Source of the DNA: Populus alba
Taxonomy: Eukaryota; Streptophyta; Magnoliopsida; Malpighiales; Salicaceae
Assembly: GCF_005239225.2 (NCBI RefSeq)
Contig: NC_133295.1
Location: 10,416,001-10,480,000, forward strand
Length of the DNA: 64,000 nt
Reading direction: 5' to 3'
The translations under genes were made by a program, and so were the position numbers. Below are positions 34,660-47,175 of this stretch, one piece after another (positions within the stretch are counted from its first letter, which is position 1; each line of letters opens with the position of its first letter). The notes beneath the pieces were generated by a model that ran no database searches, was not told where the DNA came from, and was given only the letters and a program-made list of their open reading frames with translations.

Positions 34660-35890
34660 TTGTTTGTTTGATGGAAAGTGGTTTTCTAGAAGTCACTCTT
34701 CAAATTTTCTTATGTTTATTTGTTATCTAGAAAGTTGGTCAACGGAAAATACTTTCTAGTCAAAGAAAAATTTGTCTTGATTTTTCAAGAAAGTATTTTC
34801 TTTTTATTTTGGACGAAAAACACTTTTTAAAAGTTATAAAAAATTTAAAAATATCATATTATTTGCTGATTATATCAAATTTAGTCCTCAAATTTTTTAT
34901 TGCTATATATATTTTGTTTTTTCAATTTGTTTTTTGCTTTTCCCTTATTAGTTTTTAATTGAAATTTTTTATCCATCAAATTTGATCATTATTCTTTTGA
35001 TTGTTACTTATTTTATTTAAAATAATTTATGAAATGGTAATTATTATTATTTTAATTTTTTCATCTTTTAAATTTTTTATTTGTTAGATTTGATCTCTAT
35101 TATTTTGATTATTATTTATTTTATTTGAGATAATTTATGAAATTATTATTTTTTTCAATTTCATTTTTATTTAACTTTTAATTTGTAAGATTTATTCCTC
35201 ATTATTTTAATAAACTTGAAAGAAATAAAATATTAAGAAGATATTTTTCAGCTTATTTTCCATAATATAACTAAATATTAGAAAGTTTTTTTTTTTCATT
35301 ACACTAATAAATATTAAAAAATAATTTATAAAAAATTTAAAAATATCATATTATTTGTTGATTATATCAAATTTAGTCCTCAAACTTTTTATTGCTATAA
35401 ATATTTTGTTTTGAATTTTGTTTTTTCAATTTCATCTCTTAGAATTAGATTTTTATATTAACTTTGATCCTTATTTTTTTAAACTGTTTTTTGCTTTTCC
35501 CTTATTATTTTTTATTTAAAATTTTTTATCCATCAAATTTGATCATTATTCTTTTGATTGTACTTATTTTATTTAAAATAATTTATGAAATGGTAATTAT
35601 TATTATTTTAATTTTTTTCATCTTTTAAATTTTTTATTTGTTAGATTTGATCTCTATTATTTTGATTATTATTTATTTTATTTGTGATAATTTATGAAAT
35701 TATATATTTTTTTTCAATTTCATTCTTATTTAACTTTTAATTTGTAAGATTTATTTCTCATTATTTTAATAAACTTGAAAGAAATAAAATATTAAGAAGA
35801 TATTTTTCAGCTCATTTTTCATAATATAATTAAATACTAGAAATTTTTTTTATTACACTATTAAATATTAAAAAATAATTTATTTTTTAA
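34660..35890. repeat. Repeat with internal 490-bp tandem duplication
   Basis: Bases from 34836 to about 35328 recur at about 35329-35885 with few differences. Both copies start AAAAATTTAAAAATATCATA and carry TATCAAATTTAGTCCTCAAA, GTTAGATTTGATCTCTATTA and GAAATAAAATATTAAGAAGA. The flanking 34660-34830 contains opposed GGAAAGTG/GAAAGTATTTTC words of a palindromic type, so the duplication may sit inside a larger non-autonomous element. It is non-coding. Confidence 0.75.
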
Positions 35891-36055
35891 AAATAAATTA
35901 CTTTTGGAGAAACAAATAGTAAATCAAATTACTTGCTTTTATTGCACGAGAAACTAAAACGCTCCGTGGAATGTGATTATTCTGTTGACGGAACTACCAC
36001 CTTGTCTGTGACTCTGTTCTGCTGCGACCTCACAAGTTAGTGTCGAGAAATTAAG

Positions 36056-36586
36056 ATGAGACCGCAGATTGTGTTATTTGGAGACTCAATAACAGAGCAA
36101 TCTTTTAGATCTGGTGGTTGGGGTTCTTCACTTGCTAACACTTACTCTCGCAAGGTACAACGTTATTGGGGTTTTAAAGATGCCCTTTTACTTCGACTTT
36201 TTTTTATTTTTTATTGATTTATAATCCTGTAATCATGTTGATTTTGTATTATAGGCTGATGTGTTAGTACGTGGCTATGGTGGTTACAATACAAGATGGG
36301 CTTTGTTCTTGTTAACTCACATTTTCCCTCTTGTAAGCAAAGATATCTTTTTTTTTTATTCTTTTTTTTTCTTTTTTGTGTTGCGGGATTTATTTATTTA
36401 TTTGATATATTGGTGTTTGTATTGGCAGAATTCAACAAAGCCTCCAGCTGCTACTACAATATTCTTTGGAGCTAATGATGCAGCTCTTCTGGGGAGGAAC
36501 AGTGAAAGGCAGCATGTTCCTGTTGAAGAATTCAGGGAGAATCTCAAAAAAATGGTTCTGCATTTGAAGGTCTTCTTTCTATTTTA

Positions 36587-36638
<52 letters not shown>

Positions 36639-39081
36639 TGGAATTCTTTTGTTGGTTTTATATAATGGTTGGCAATAATCAGTACTAAAATTTGTTTACT
36701 TTTTATTTTACTGTATTTGAATTCATCTATTGTTGATTTTTTTAAAAAAAAATAAAAATTCTTACTGATTCAACTCTGACATTTGTATTGGGTCAATGCA
36801 AAATCAAAGATGCTCTTGAAAGTGATGAATCAGCAACGAGAATAAGTTGTAATAAGTATATGCAATACAAGCAAATCCTAATGTAACCAGCTGGGGATTT
36901 GGTGAGGATTATTTATAGCAACAGTTTTTGTTAGTGTTGAGTGTTTACTGCTGAAAAATTATGTTGATTTCCTCATACTGAGGATTGCAGCATGGTATAG
37001 CCTATTTTTGATCCCAACTAAAGATTATTGAGAAACTTTCAGAAAGACCAAATCCAGAACTTGTAATTGAGAGTCTATCTTCATCTTCATTGACTCAAAC
37101 AGCATCAAGCATGAGCTCCACCCTATCTGTGAGCACTAGAGCTGCCATATCATCTTTGCCACTTCTGCCATTCTAGCAGAGCCACATAGGTATTTCTGCA
37201 CTTTGTAAATACCATATTTGCAGTCTTGTACATATTCATCATTGTCTCTAACAAATCAAATGACATTGGATCTGCAAGAGGAGACCACCAACCCCCACTA
37301 CTGCCTTCGACATTCCACCAAGGCCTTCTCATTCATGACCTCTTAATGCTCACTGTATTCACCCTCAACAACACTAATCCACCATCAGCACCTCTCTTAT
37401 TGCAATCCATCCCACCATGGAACAACCCAATGCTCATCTAGCGCTGCTCTATTCAGCACCAAGTTCACATCGTTCCCTTTCCTCTTAGCATTGAATTTCC
37501 TCCATTACCCATATGTCGAATAATTTGTTGCTATAACATCACTAGCTCCCACTTTGTTGCTGTCTCCTGGATTGGAGCAGCTGCCAACTCCCCATTTGTC
37601 CACAGTTCTGGCTTCAGCACAATTGGAACTTCTGACAATTTCTCGGTTTGTAGTTTGTACAGTTCTCCATTCAAGTTTTGGCATATTAAAAATTAAAAAA
37701 AAAAAAAAAAAAAACTGCACTAAAAACTGTCATATTAATTTCTTCAACTCTTCAATTTTGAATCTGAGCAATCCCATGTTTTAAACAAAGTACAGGACGG
37801 GTTTTAGTCCTATATATTATAATTTAGAACCCTAGTTGTAGTGTCACAGTTTGCTCCTTCAATTACTAGAATGAAAGCTGTTGCTAAAAGTTTGTTAAAT
37901 AATATCTAGTACCGACTTGGTTTCTTATTGTTATTTTGTGATGTTTCAGTTACATCACAATTTATTGCCATAGTTATATTGGTGAATAACTGAATATACA
38001 TAATCCTGTTGTTGCTACTTAGCAGCTTTTTCCAGGTTCCCACGCCCCAGTTCATCTATAGTAACAAACAAAAGTACACATGAGGATGGCTATTTCGTTC
38101 TATATCAGCGGGCATCAGACCTGTTTCTGATTATGTGAGTGGAATTTGTTTGCAGGAGTGCTCTCCCGCCATGCTAGTCGTGCTTATTACTCCACCACCA
38201 GTTGATGAGGAAGGGCGTAAAGAATATGCCAAGTATGATCCTTTCCTTTTCTGTTTTTTGACCTTGAGTTTTCACATGCACACACAGGCTGCATAGAGGT
38301 GCAGACACATGCTATTGGGGATTTTTGTGAGATGTGTCATCTTCTAAATTAGCATTATGAAATATATTGGAAGTAAACTTACAAATGTGTTTGGGCAGAT
38401 CTTTATATGGTGAGAAGGCTATGCAATTTCCAGAAAGGACAAATGAAATGGCTGGAGTTTATGCAAGGCAATGTGTTGAGTTAGCCAAAGACCTAGGCAT
38501 CCATGCCATTGATCTATGGTCCAAGATGCAGGGAACAGACGGTTGGCAGAAAAAATTCCTGAGGTTTGTAATATTTAAAGCTTTGATTACCTGAATTATG
38601 AATATCTGAAAATGTGCTTCCTTTTCTGTATTCCTTCACACAAGCAGCTCCTCGCATATATTTTGTTTTCACTGCAATATCATTCCAACAAATTCATTTA
38701 TGCTTTGATGTATATTTTTCGGATTGAAAGGAGATTGATAAGGATGATGAGCAGAGGTCAAAAGAAGAACTTTTAATGAAATAGATGTTATCTGGTTATG
38801 AAAAAAATGCTTTAGTCATAAAGACTTGTAGGCTATTATTATCGTACTGTAATTTGTAGTTAAAATTAACCATGTAGCTGCCTGTGAGTACTAACAAGCA
38901 TGCGAATTGCAGTGACGGTTTGCACCTAACCCCAGAAGGTAATGCAGTGGTCCATGAAGAAGTAGTAAGAGTGTTCAGTGAAGCATGGCTCTCTGCTGCA
39001 GATATGCCATATGATTTCCCTCACCACTCAGAAATTGATGGAAAGAACCCTGAGAAGGCTTTCCTACAGAAGTGCTTATAA
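36056..39081 (+). CDS. GDSL/SGNH-hydrolase esterase, IAH1/CPRD49-like
   Basis: An intact gene for a 242-residue SGNH-fold serine esterase, similar to yeast isoamyl-acetate hydrolase IAH1 and to plant CPRD49 proteins (for example Arabidopsis At5g62930). Exons, all with GT-AG introns and in-frame joins: 36056-36154, 36255-36332, 36429-36569, 38156-38232, 38399-38563 and 38913-39081. The catalytic Ser lies in the N-terminal FGDSIT block (residues 8-13), the oxyanion Gly in RGYGGYNTRW, and the Asn in FFGANDA. The Asp and His come in SDGLHLTPEGN near the C terminus. There is no signal peptide, so a cytosolic location is expected; the true substrate is unknown. The start is the first ATG, giving MRPQIVLFGDS as in homologues. 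An AATAAA signal lies at 39193-39198. Intron 3 (1.6 kb) contains an ATT microsatellite and a foreign poly(A)-ended segment. Confidence 0.95.
36588..36638. repeat. (ATT)n microsatellite in esterase intron 3
   Basis: About 17 ATT units starting 19 bases into intron 3 of the esterase gene. They lie just downstream of the splice donor and do not disturb it. Confidence 0.95.
36790..37713 (+). repeat. Unidentified poly(A)-ended insertion in esterase intron 3
   Basis: This part of intron 3 is much less AT-rich than its surroundings and ends in an A tract (about 37684-37713) on the plus strand, as a retroposed transcript would. On the minus strand it holds broken open stretches, including WWNVEGSSGGWWSPLADPMS, MSFDLLETMMNMYKTANMVF and LVLNRAALDEHWVVPWWDGL, with stops between them. 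I do not recognise the source. A LINE 3' end, a processed pseudogene or an old coding transposon fragment are all possible. The left boundary is a guess from base composition. Confidence 0.4.
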
Positions 39082-39199
39082 AATTGCATGCTTCTTTCTT
39101 CTTAAGTTGTTTACTTCTTCCAATTGGTGTTCAATTTTTCCTCTGTTTATTGGAGTCTTACTCTTATGAATTTCTGTATCATCCATTCACCTAATAAAG

Positions 39200-41400
39200 A
39201 GGTTTCATTGGTGATTTTGTCAACTAGACGAAAATTAGTAGCATTTGATTAATGTATAGCAATTATTTCCTTAATTTTTAACAAGGAAACATGCTCAGTA
39301 TTCTGCAAATTGTAAATAACAAAGTAATGCATATACTGGTTCATAATTTGAATCCGTTCCTTCGTGATGGCTACCAACATCAACCATTTTTTTTTTTCTG
39401 GGATAAATACTTCACCAGTGATCTCCTCTACACCCTTGTTTTTATTCCTGGAACTCCATGGAAATATCACATTTTGGGTCCATTTATGTTGGCAGCTTCG
39501 CCTCTAATTTGAACTATTTTCCTTTTTTCCCCTAAATTCGAAATAAGACAATTGCATTCATGACTAAGCATTAGACAAGGAAAATGAGAAATTGTATACT
39601 AAGAAACAATAGATAAAAAAATAAAAATGAGACGGTTCATTTTCAAAACTTTTTCGAAGGCTTCCCTCTCTGAAACTCAAAAGAATATTGTGTTACCCTG
39701 TCAAGCAATTTTGTATGCATTGTTTAGACTTGGTTTTTCTTTTTTAATTGATTCCATTTTATTGCACAGGAAACCATATTTGGGATTTGTGGTTTGTGTT
39801 TTGTGACTATGCAGATGATTTTTAATCATAATTTTTAAACTTGGTCATGCCTGGTCCATCTAAGACCTGATTGCTAGCCAATAACCCAGGTCAAGCTTAC
39901 AAAAAAATTAATGCAGAATTGATTTAATTTGATTCGGTCATCGGATCAAAAATTGGTGTAACTTTTTTTAAAAAAAAAATTTATTTAGAATAACATTTTT
40001 TTTACTTTAATTTTTTTAAATTAAAATATATTTTTTTAAATTTATTTAAATTAACTTCAATTAATGTATTTAACTCTTAACCTGAGTTTTGAACTGTCAT
40101 AATATAATTAAGTTTAATAAATTTGCTAGACACATAAGAAATACAAATCCAAAACCTATTTTATCAAAAAAAAAAAAAAAGAGAAGTCTAATTTGGAATT
40201 TGGAATAACTTTTGATCAATGTTACTTACCAAATGTTTAAGTTTATGTATGATGTGTTTATTATTATGATGCAGAGTATTTTTAAAAAATATTTTACACT
40301 TGAAAATGTATTTAATTAAAATTTTTTATATTTTTTTATATCAACATATCAAAACTATTAAATAATACTAAAAAAGAATTTCAATTTAATATTTTTTAAA
40401 AGCATAAGCAACCTCACTTTTAAATATAACCTTGAAAAAAAAATCAAATTGATAAGCAAGAGAGCGAGCGAGTGCAAGCCAGATAGAGATCAATAGATAG
40501 AGATGGAGAGAAAGAAAGAATAACCTGACTTTTTCACTTCCAAATTTCCTAACACAGTATATTAAAAAAATTTACTTTCTTTTCTTTAAGTAATTAATGG
40601 GATATGATGTTATCTTGATTTTATTATTTTATTATTTATTATTTTTTGCTTTAATCCCAGCTTGAATTACATTTTTAATAACATAGATGACCTTTTGAGA
40701 ATTAGTCTCTGAAATTCTTAATCTCGATTTTGACCTTCGTTTGACATATTTGAAATCAAGTACTTCTATTATTTTTTACAAAGTTTCATCCATGTTTCAT
40801 TAAAAGAAATAACAAAATAACTTAAACACCATTCAATTTTAATAATATTTTAACATAATTTCCACTTTTATTTTTTTCTATAAAACTAATTGTAATTTTT
40901 GGAAATAAAATCTAATCACAAATTTTCGTTTTTGACGTAGAAATCTTGATTTTAAATTGAAAACAAAGAAAGAAATGTTTAAGGAATAAAGGGTTTTCAG
41001 GGTACTAGTTTTTTTTAAATCCAAAACAAGAATTTGTTGATGTATAATTAAAATTATTTATTTTATTTTTAAAATTTTAAACAATCTTATATATAAAAAG
41101 CAATCAATTAGGTTGAAAATTAATGAAATAGAGAGTACTTAAGTTATTTTATTAATTTATGGACAAAATATAGACAAAATCCTAGAAAATGTAACAGAAT
41201 GACATGATTTTTAATATACCAAAGTTCATTAAAGATCATAAAACCAAATTGGTCAATCTATGTTGGAAAACCCTATCATCTGGTATATAATGTTAGCACC
41301 AAGCTGCTGTATGTTGCCATGTTAGGTATTAAACATAATCTTTAATTTACAATCCTAACCCTCAATCAATAAATCCTTCTAATTTGATAGGTCATAATGA
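39200..41400. other. Intergenic DNA, no gene seen
   Basis: The stretch is AT-rich. A fragment at 39800-39960 (ACTTGGTCATGCCTGGTCC, then ACCCAGGTCAAGC) resembles dispersed poplar-type repeats. No coding exon is visible. Confidence 0.5.
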
Positions 41401-41639
41401 CCAAAAAAAAATACTGAAATGATACCTGGATTGGTTTGATAGTTAAAAATTCAAGAAGACAGTTTTGATGCATGAAACATAGGAGCCCCTCTCTAAAACA
41501 TGATCAGTAGAGTGTAGGAGGCTTATGGCGTCCCTAACATTATAATGGAAGCGTGAAAGCCCTTCTACTAGAGAGTTATCATTTTATGAGAATTAAAGAC
41601 TTTTGACCTCTTTAGAGACGGCTTGGAGCTTGGAAGCCC

Positions 41640-42235
41640 CCCATTTAAGAGAGATGATACCTAGAGATAACATGGGGCCTATGAGCTCTATTGGCGAGTC
41701 ATGTCAATCTGAGACTGCACTAGAGAGTAGGAGATCCTAGATCAATCCCTAGAGATTATGTGAGGACAAGGAGCCCCTGACTAAAGAGTCAAGTCAGTCC
41801 AAGATTGTACTAGAGAGGCTGGAGATTTGAGATCAATCCCTATAGATTTCATAAGGCCCGGGAGCCCCACCAGAGAATCATGTCAGTTTGAGATTACACT
41901 AGAGAGGTGAGAGATCTGAGAATAATCCCTGGGGATTTCATGAGGTCTAGAAACCCCACTGGAGAGTCGTGATAGACCGAAACTACACTAGAAAGGCGAG
42001 AGATCTAAGATCAATCTTTAGAAATTTTGTGAGGCCTGGGAGCCCCACTAAAGAGTCATTCTAGTACAAGACTGCACTAAAAAGGTGGGAGATTCAAGAT
42101 TAATCCCTAGACATTTTGTGAGTCATGCCAAACCAAGATTGCACTAAAAAGGTGGGAGATCCCGGGAGATTTCGTGAGGCCCGGGAGCCTCACTAGAGAT
42201 TTGTGTTAGTCTGAGACTGTATTGAAGATCTATAA
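41640..42235. repeat. Minisatellite, about six copies of a roughly 95-bp unit
   Basis: The unit carries GGGAGCCCCACTAGAGAGTC, then GAGACTGCACTAGAGAGG, a GGGAGATC(T)GAGATCAATCC block and CTAGAGATTTCGTGAGGCC. Copies are clear from 41680 to 42220, the last two partly deleted. It is GC-richer than its surroundings. Because a Gypsy gag remnant lies beside it (42620-43080), it may be the tandem-repeat part of that element. Confidence 0.8.
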
Positions 42236-42619
42236 ATAGAAAATGCATGTTAGAGATACAATACTTTTATTTTTAAAATAAACTTACATTCTCATTAAGG
42301 ATTGTGCATCTTAAGGTGATCTAAGTGACAAATGTGATAGAGATTCTTAGAAGTAACATGTCTTAGAGGTGGTAGGTGTTGTCTTGGCTATCCTGATAAC
42401 TATAAATGGATGATCCCATTATGATTCAAGGGAGTAGTAAATCATTATGATACATCAAGCACCCATAAGTTGGTCACTCATGGTTCTTCCTCGAGCTTTT
42501 ATTTTTACTAAGAGAATGATTTTGCTTAAAAGGTCATTCATGATGGTTGTCCTTGTAAAAATAAGAAGGCATATATTGTAGTACAATGGCTTCTTCCATT
42601 AATTCGTATATGATTTTTC

Positions 42620-43080
42620 ATGACTTATTTCACCTTGAGCAAGCTTTTATCTAGTGAGGCATAAAGTTTTCTCATATGATATATTCATTTATCTTTATTA
42701 TCAAGGCCTTTAAGGCTGCTAACTTAAGTAACTCTTTTAACTTGAGCATTTCCTCATCGAACCTCTTCAAATATATCCATGTAGACTACCCCTCTTATAG
42801 GGTAACACCAAATAACTCTATAGAGCTTTTCTTGGTGGGTATACTGGTGCTGAAATGTGTCATTAACTTGGCATAGAAGTTACTGAACCTTTTGACGAAG
42901 CTTGACTCCAAATTATTATATTAAACACGTGTAAACCCTCGTAAGGTTATGGGGAAGATTTTTCACATTGAGTCACTATCCTGGATGATTAATTTTAAAT
43001 TACTATGCATATTTTGCACATGCTTCCTCGAGTCGGCAAGACCATCATAGTTGTCTAGGCTTTTTTTTTTTTAGAAATGA
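42620..43080 (-). pseudogene. Degenerate Ty3/Gypsy gag fragment, same family as 4035-4790
   Basis: In shifting minus-strand frames the Gag order is clear: LDNYDGLADSRKHVQNMHSN near 43060-43000, FPITLRGFTRV near 42955-42925, LESSFVKRFSNFYAKLMTHF with FSTSIPTKKSSIELFGV near 42910-42800, and YLKRFDEEMLKLKELLKLAA near 42775-42715. The block STSIPTKKSSIELF pairs with STYIPTKKSIIELF of the plus-strand copy at 4150-4210, which shows a common family. Stops interrupt every block. Confidence 0.72.
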
Positions 43081-45326
43081 GTCCACAGGGAGTCGATGTT
43101 CAATACTCGTTTAGACAAGGGAGAACCCCTCACCTTATGGGGGTTATAGACAGTCTTCTTGGTATGCTCAAATATAGATCATCTCTTAGTCTTTTGTATG
43201 ATAGGCTTTAGGGAGACCAAAGAGTTTGGTGTGGAACGACGTGATTGGTAACTAATGTCCATCCTGTGATTGTTTAGTGGGGCAGGTCTAGAGTTCCCAT
43301 TTTACATGGGGGTATCACGATGGCGTGATTAACTCTTAGAGGGATTTAGCAACGTTAAGGCAAAATACTCTTATAGAGATCAATTTGACTAAACTCCTTC
43401 TAATAGTGTAATTGCCTATAGGTAATGAAAGAGGCCAGTAGTAATGGAGCTAGGGTGTTTTGTGTTGCTGGAGGTGCCAAGACTTGATGAAGTGACAAAA
43501 CCTGGTTTTTCCCTTGGGTTGCCAACACCTAATTGGAGAGTTGTTGAAGGTCCAGTTTGGTATAAATGTTCACGGTAACGAGTAGATCGATCACACATCT
43601 TGACCAAAGTTTTTCTTGGTTATTTGCTAATGACTTGGAAATGTCTAAGATAAGTTTTAGAAAAAAATTAATGACTTTGTTTTATCAATTTTCTATAGAC
43701 GCCACTAATGATGTCTCAAAATATCCAAGTAGCTTAGGAAAAAGATATAGTATTGGATAATTTGTTAATCTTTTAATTCTAGCAATTTGATTCATTCTTC
43801 CTAGTCATGTAGGTTAATAATTGTTGCTTGGTAAGCCAATGTGGCTAGTCTCTGGTAAACCGGGGAAGTTGGAAGTTGATACATATAAAAGGTCCTTTTT
43901 GGTATATGTGGAGACTTTAAAATGCTTAAATAAGTATCTTTGTAGAGAGACAAGTGAAATTATATTTTAGAGAGATAATCTCTAAAAAACACATGCTAAA
44001 AAGGCTAAGAATGAAAATATTATGAACCTTGATCTTAGAGGATTTATAGAGTATTTATACCTTAGGAGTCTTGTCCTAAAATATCACAAAATATTACATT
44101 TATGGAGTGTTTACTTATATGAGTGTAGGGAGAGTAAGATCTAAAATGTATTTGTTTAGTAAAAAAATATTCCAAGAGAGTGTTGGGCTTAGGTGAGTTG
44201 CATGAGCCTGTTAGGGGTGAGAAATGAGCCCAGACATGCAACATGTGCCTATAGTCATTAGGTTAAGGCGCGTTGTTAGACCTCAAGGGGTGTGCTAGGC
44301 GTGCGCCCAGCGCCACAGAGGTGGGGTTGATGCCCTATGCCTAAGGCATTGGACCTGGATCCATTCTTGTATACTGCATGGAATTTTCCTTAAATTTTTT
44401 AGTACATGTATACTTTTTACGGTAAATAGAGAGAAAAGTATTAACTTCTTGTTTAAGATAAAGTTATTAAAGCCAACTTGATTCATGAACGAGATTGTGA
44501 AATGGGTTGTTAACTTGAGTTCTTTCGAGTTAATTAAAATGGTGTTTAATAGTTTTTTTAAAATAAAATAAAAATCAAAACGACATAGTTTAAATTTTTT
44601 TAAAAAAGCTGACATCAAGTTTTCTTTTAAAAAAAAATCAAACTAAATTATATCTAGATTAATCAGGTCACGTTGACCCTCTAAATTAAACTGTAAATTT
44701 CATTATGATTTTTTTTAATACAACGTGGTTGGAGTATTATGACTATGTTGCAAGAGGCCTTACAAATCAGATTTTCATGTCACTCTAGAAAATTTATGTA
44801 GTCTATTCCAAGAACATATATTGATTAGAAAATTAATGCATTTAATTGAACTGCTTTGTAAGTTAAAAAGAAAAGGAAATTAATATTGCAATGAATAAAG
44901 AAAACATAACAGTTGCCATGGTCGCCTGTTAAATTCGAGTTACTTGCATACTTTTCGCCGCATCACATCAAGCGAAAGATAATTAATTAGTTATATGCAA
45001 AACGCCTTAGAGAATTAATTAACTCTTCTTCTGTGAGTAATTAAGTAATTAATCTTATTTATACCATTGGCACATCTAGATTGACTGGAAAATCAATACA
45101 TCCACCAAACCAATAGTACACTGCCACGTATTCAATCAGAAGGTTTCCATCATACTAGATTCCCTCAAGTCTGTGTGTGGACACCATCGATCAAATTTGA
45201 TTCCTACAAAAATATTGTAAATTTCTAGTAATTAATAACCTATAAAGTTTTTTTTTTCTTTTAAAAAAGAAGAAAGCAACAGCAATTATATATGTTAAGG
45301 TGGTGGTAACTCCTTCAATTTCTCTC
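43081..45326. other. Gypsy 5' remnants, then MYB upstream region
   Basis: Bases 43081-43620 are probably the 5' part of the Gypsy element on the minus strand (an open stretch near 43416-43607 has no clear family). From 44300 on the sequence is AT-rich and should include the promoter of the MYB gene at 45327. No TATA box or transcription start can be assigned with confidence. Confidence 0.4.
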
Positions 45327-47175
45327 ATGGAGCTTGACAACAACGTTAAAAAAGAAAACCCTGTTTCTCAACCAATGTTTTTGTCTAGTAAGGCATGCAT
45401 TGAAGAGGAGTACTTTCCCTTCGAAACACTTTGCCCATCATCAAAAGGCTTTCTTCAAGGTTTTAGTCATCTTGATGATCATGACAATGCTAATGGGTCA
45501 TCATCAAATCCACTTTTTGGTGTCCAAACTGGTTCTAACTTCGATTCTTTTGATGCTTTCCCTTATGGGCCACCATCAAATATTGATCTCTATGATTATG
45601 AATGCAAGCCATTTGCAGGTAATATCAACGGAGGTGGTGGGCATGGTCAAGTCAATGACAATTTCCAGATCAGTGGTGGCTACTCGAACCTCTCTAGTCA
45701 AAGGAATTCCATTGATGAGATAGGATCCAACCAGGGCTATACGTCCTTAAGTTTCGAAGAAGCCAAGCCTGTGAGTTTTGTTGTTCAAGATGAAGTCTCA
45801 TGCGTGGGCACTGCTGAGAATGAGTGCAAAAACAAAATGGGTTTGAACATGACGAGGACACTTCTACCCTTGGCAAGAAAGACATGGAAAGGTCGTAAGA
45901 AGAACAGTGTAGTGAAGGGGCAATGGACTTCTGAGGAGGATAGGTACATGAATATATCTAAGTTTTTTTGTTCTAGTTAGGCATGCATCTTTGGGGTTTT
46001 CTTTTCTAATGTTCATTTGGCGTTCTCCACAAATTAGCTGGTAAAAATGGCGTTGTTATAGATGCTGCATGTTTATACAGGCTCTTGATTCAGCTGGTTG
46101 AACAGTATGGAGTGAGGAAATGGTCTGATGTTGCTAAGATGTTGTCTGGAAGGATAGGAAAGCAGTGTAGAGAGAGATGGCATAACCATCTAAGGCCTGA
46201 TATCAAGGTTAACATTTCTTCCCAATTTCCCTAGCTTCTGTCATTTTATGTGTATATAGCAGTGTAATCTATTTTGACACGTCTTCACTTGTTTTAACAA
46301 GAATCACAAATACAATTTATGGTATTAATCAAAAGTATAACATTATTTGCAGATATTAGATTCTTGATCAATTCTTGCTGATCATACATTAGCTAAAAGG
46401 GCTAATACAGGATGGATCCAAATCCTGTCTGACGTTAAATAAAGTAAATTAACAGCACAGGAATCATGCATAGATGGCATGTGTATATATATGTGTCTTG
46501 GCATTATATTCATATGTTGGAGAAGGATCGCAGCTCGTTTTCTTATAATTTCTTTGGTTATTCTCATTACAGAAGGACGCTTGGAGTGTAGAGGAGGACA
46601 AGGTACTGATACAGGCACATTCTGTATTAGGTAACAGATGGGCAGAAATCGCCAAGAGGTTGCCAGGAAGGACAGAAAACTCAATTAAGAACCACTGGAA
46701 TGCAACCAAAAGGAAGCAATACTCGAAGCGAAAATGTCGAACAAAGTACCCAAGAGCCTCACTTCTGCAAGATTATATCAAGAGCTTGAACTTGAATTCG
46801 GGCACTACATGGAAAGATCATGGGCTAACTACTGCTAGCACTGCTGCTGATGTCATACCAGATAATACTGCCAATATGAAAGCACCAGAGCAGCAGCCAC
46901 GGGACTTGGTCGTTTTCAAAGATAATGATGGTGGATTAGTTCCATGTTATAGTTTTAGCGAGGTCCCGGATTTTGATAACATTCAAGAGAAAATGTTTCA
47001 AGAGGGCTGCAGTGTTGATTCCATTCTTGATGGGCTCCCCTGTGATCATTCTTCTGTTCATGAGAAAAGATTGCAGATGAAGGTGCCAGAACATGATTAC
47101 GCGTCTCCATTTATGGGTTTTGAAGTGAAGAAGGAAGTGGATTTGGTAGAAATGATCTCTCAAAGCAAAATGTAA
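45327..47175 (+). CDS. R2R3-MYB transcription factor, MYB64/98/115/118/119 type
   Basis: A nuclear DNA-binding protein of 448 residues. Exons are 45327-45943, 46081-46207 and 46573-47175 with GT-AG introns. The ATG at 45327 is the first in frame; the open frame extends a little upstream without another ATG. Repeat R2 (about 197-248) begins KGQWTSEEDR and contains LVEQYGVRKWSDVAKMLSGR and GKQCRERWHNHLRP. R3 (about 249-299) has DAWSVEEDKVLIQAHS, GNRWAEIAKRLPGRTENSIK and NHWNATKRK. All six repeat Trp positions are Trp, including the first of R3, which is often Phe or Ile in plant R2R3 proteins. The GQW...GVRKW and NATKRKQYSKRKCR signatures place it with Arabidopsis MYB98 (synergid), MYB64/119 (female gametophyte) and MYB115/118 (seed). 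Which member it matches is not settled. A 197-residue Ser/Asn/Gly-rich N-terminal region precedes the domain. AATAAA lies at 47431-47436. Confidence 0.92.
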
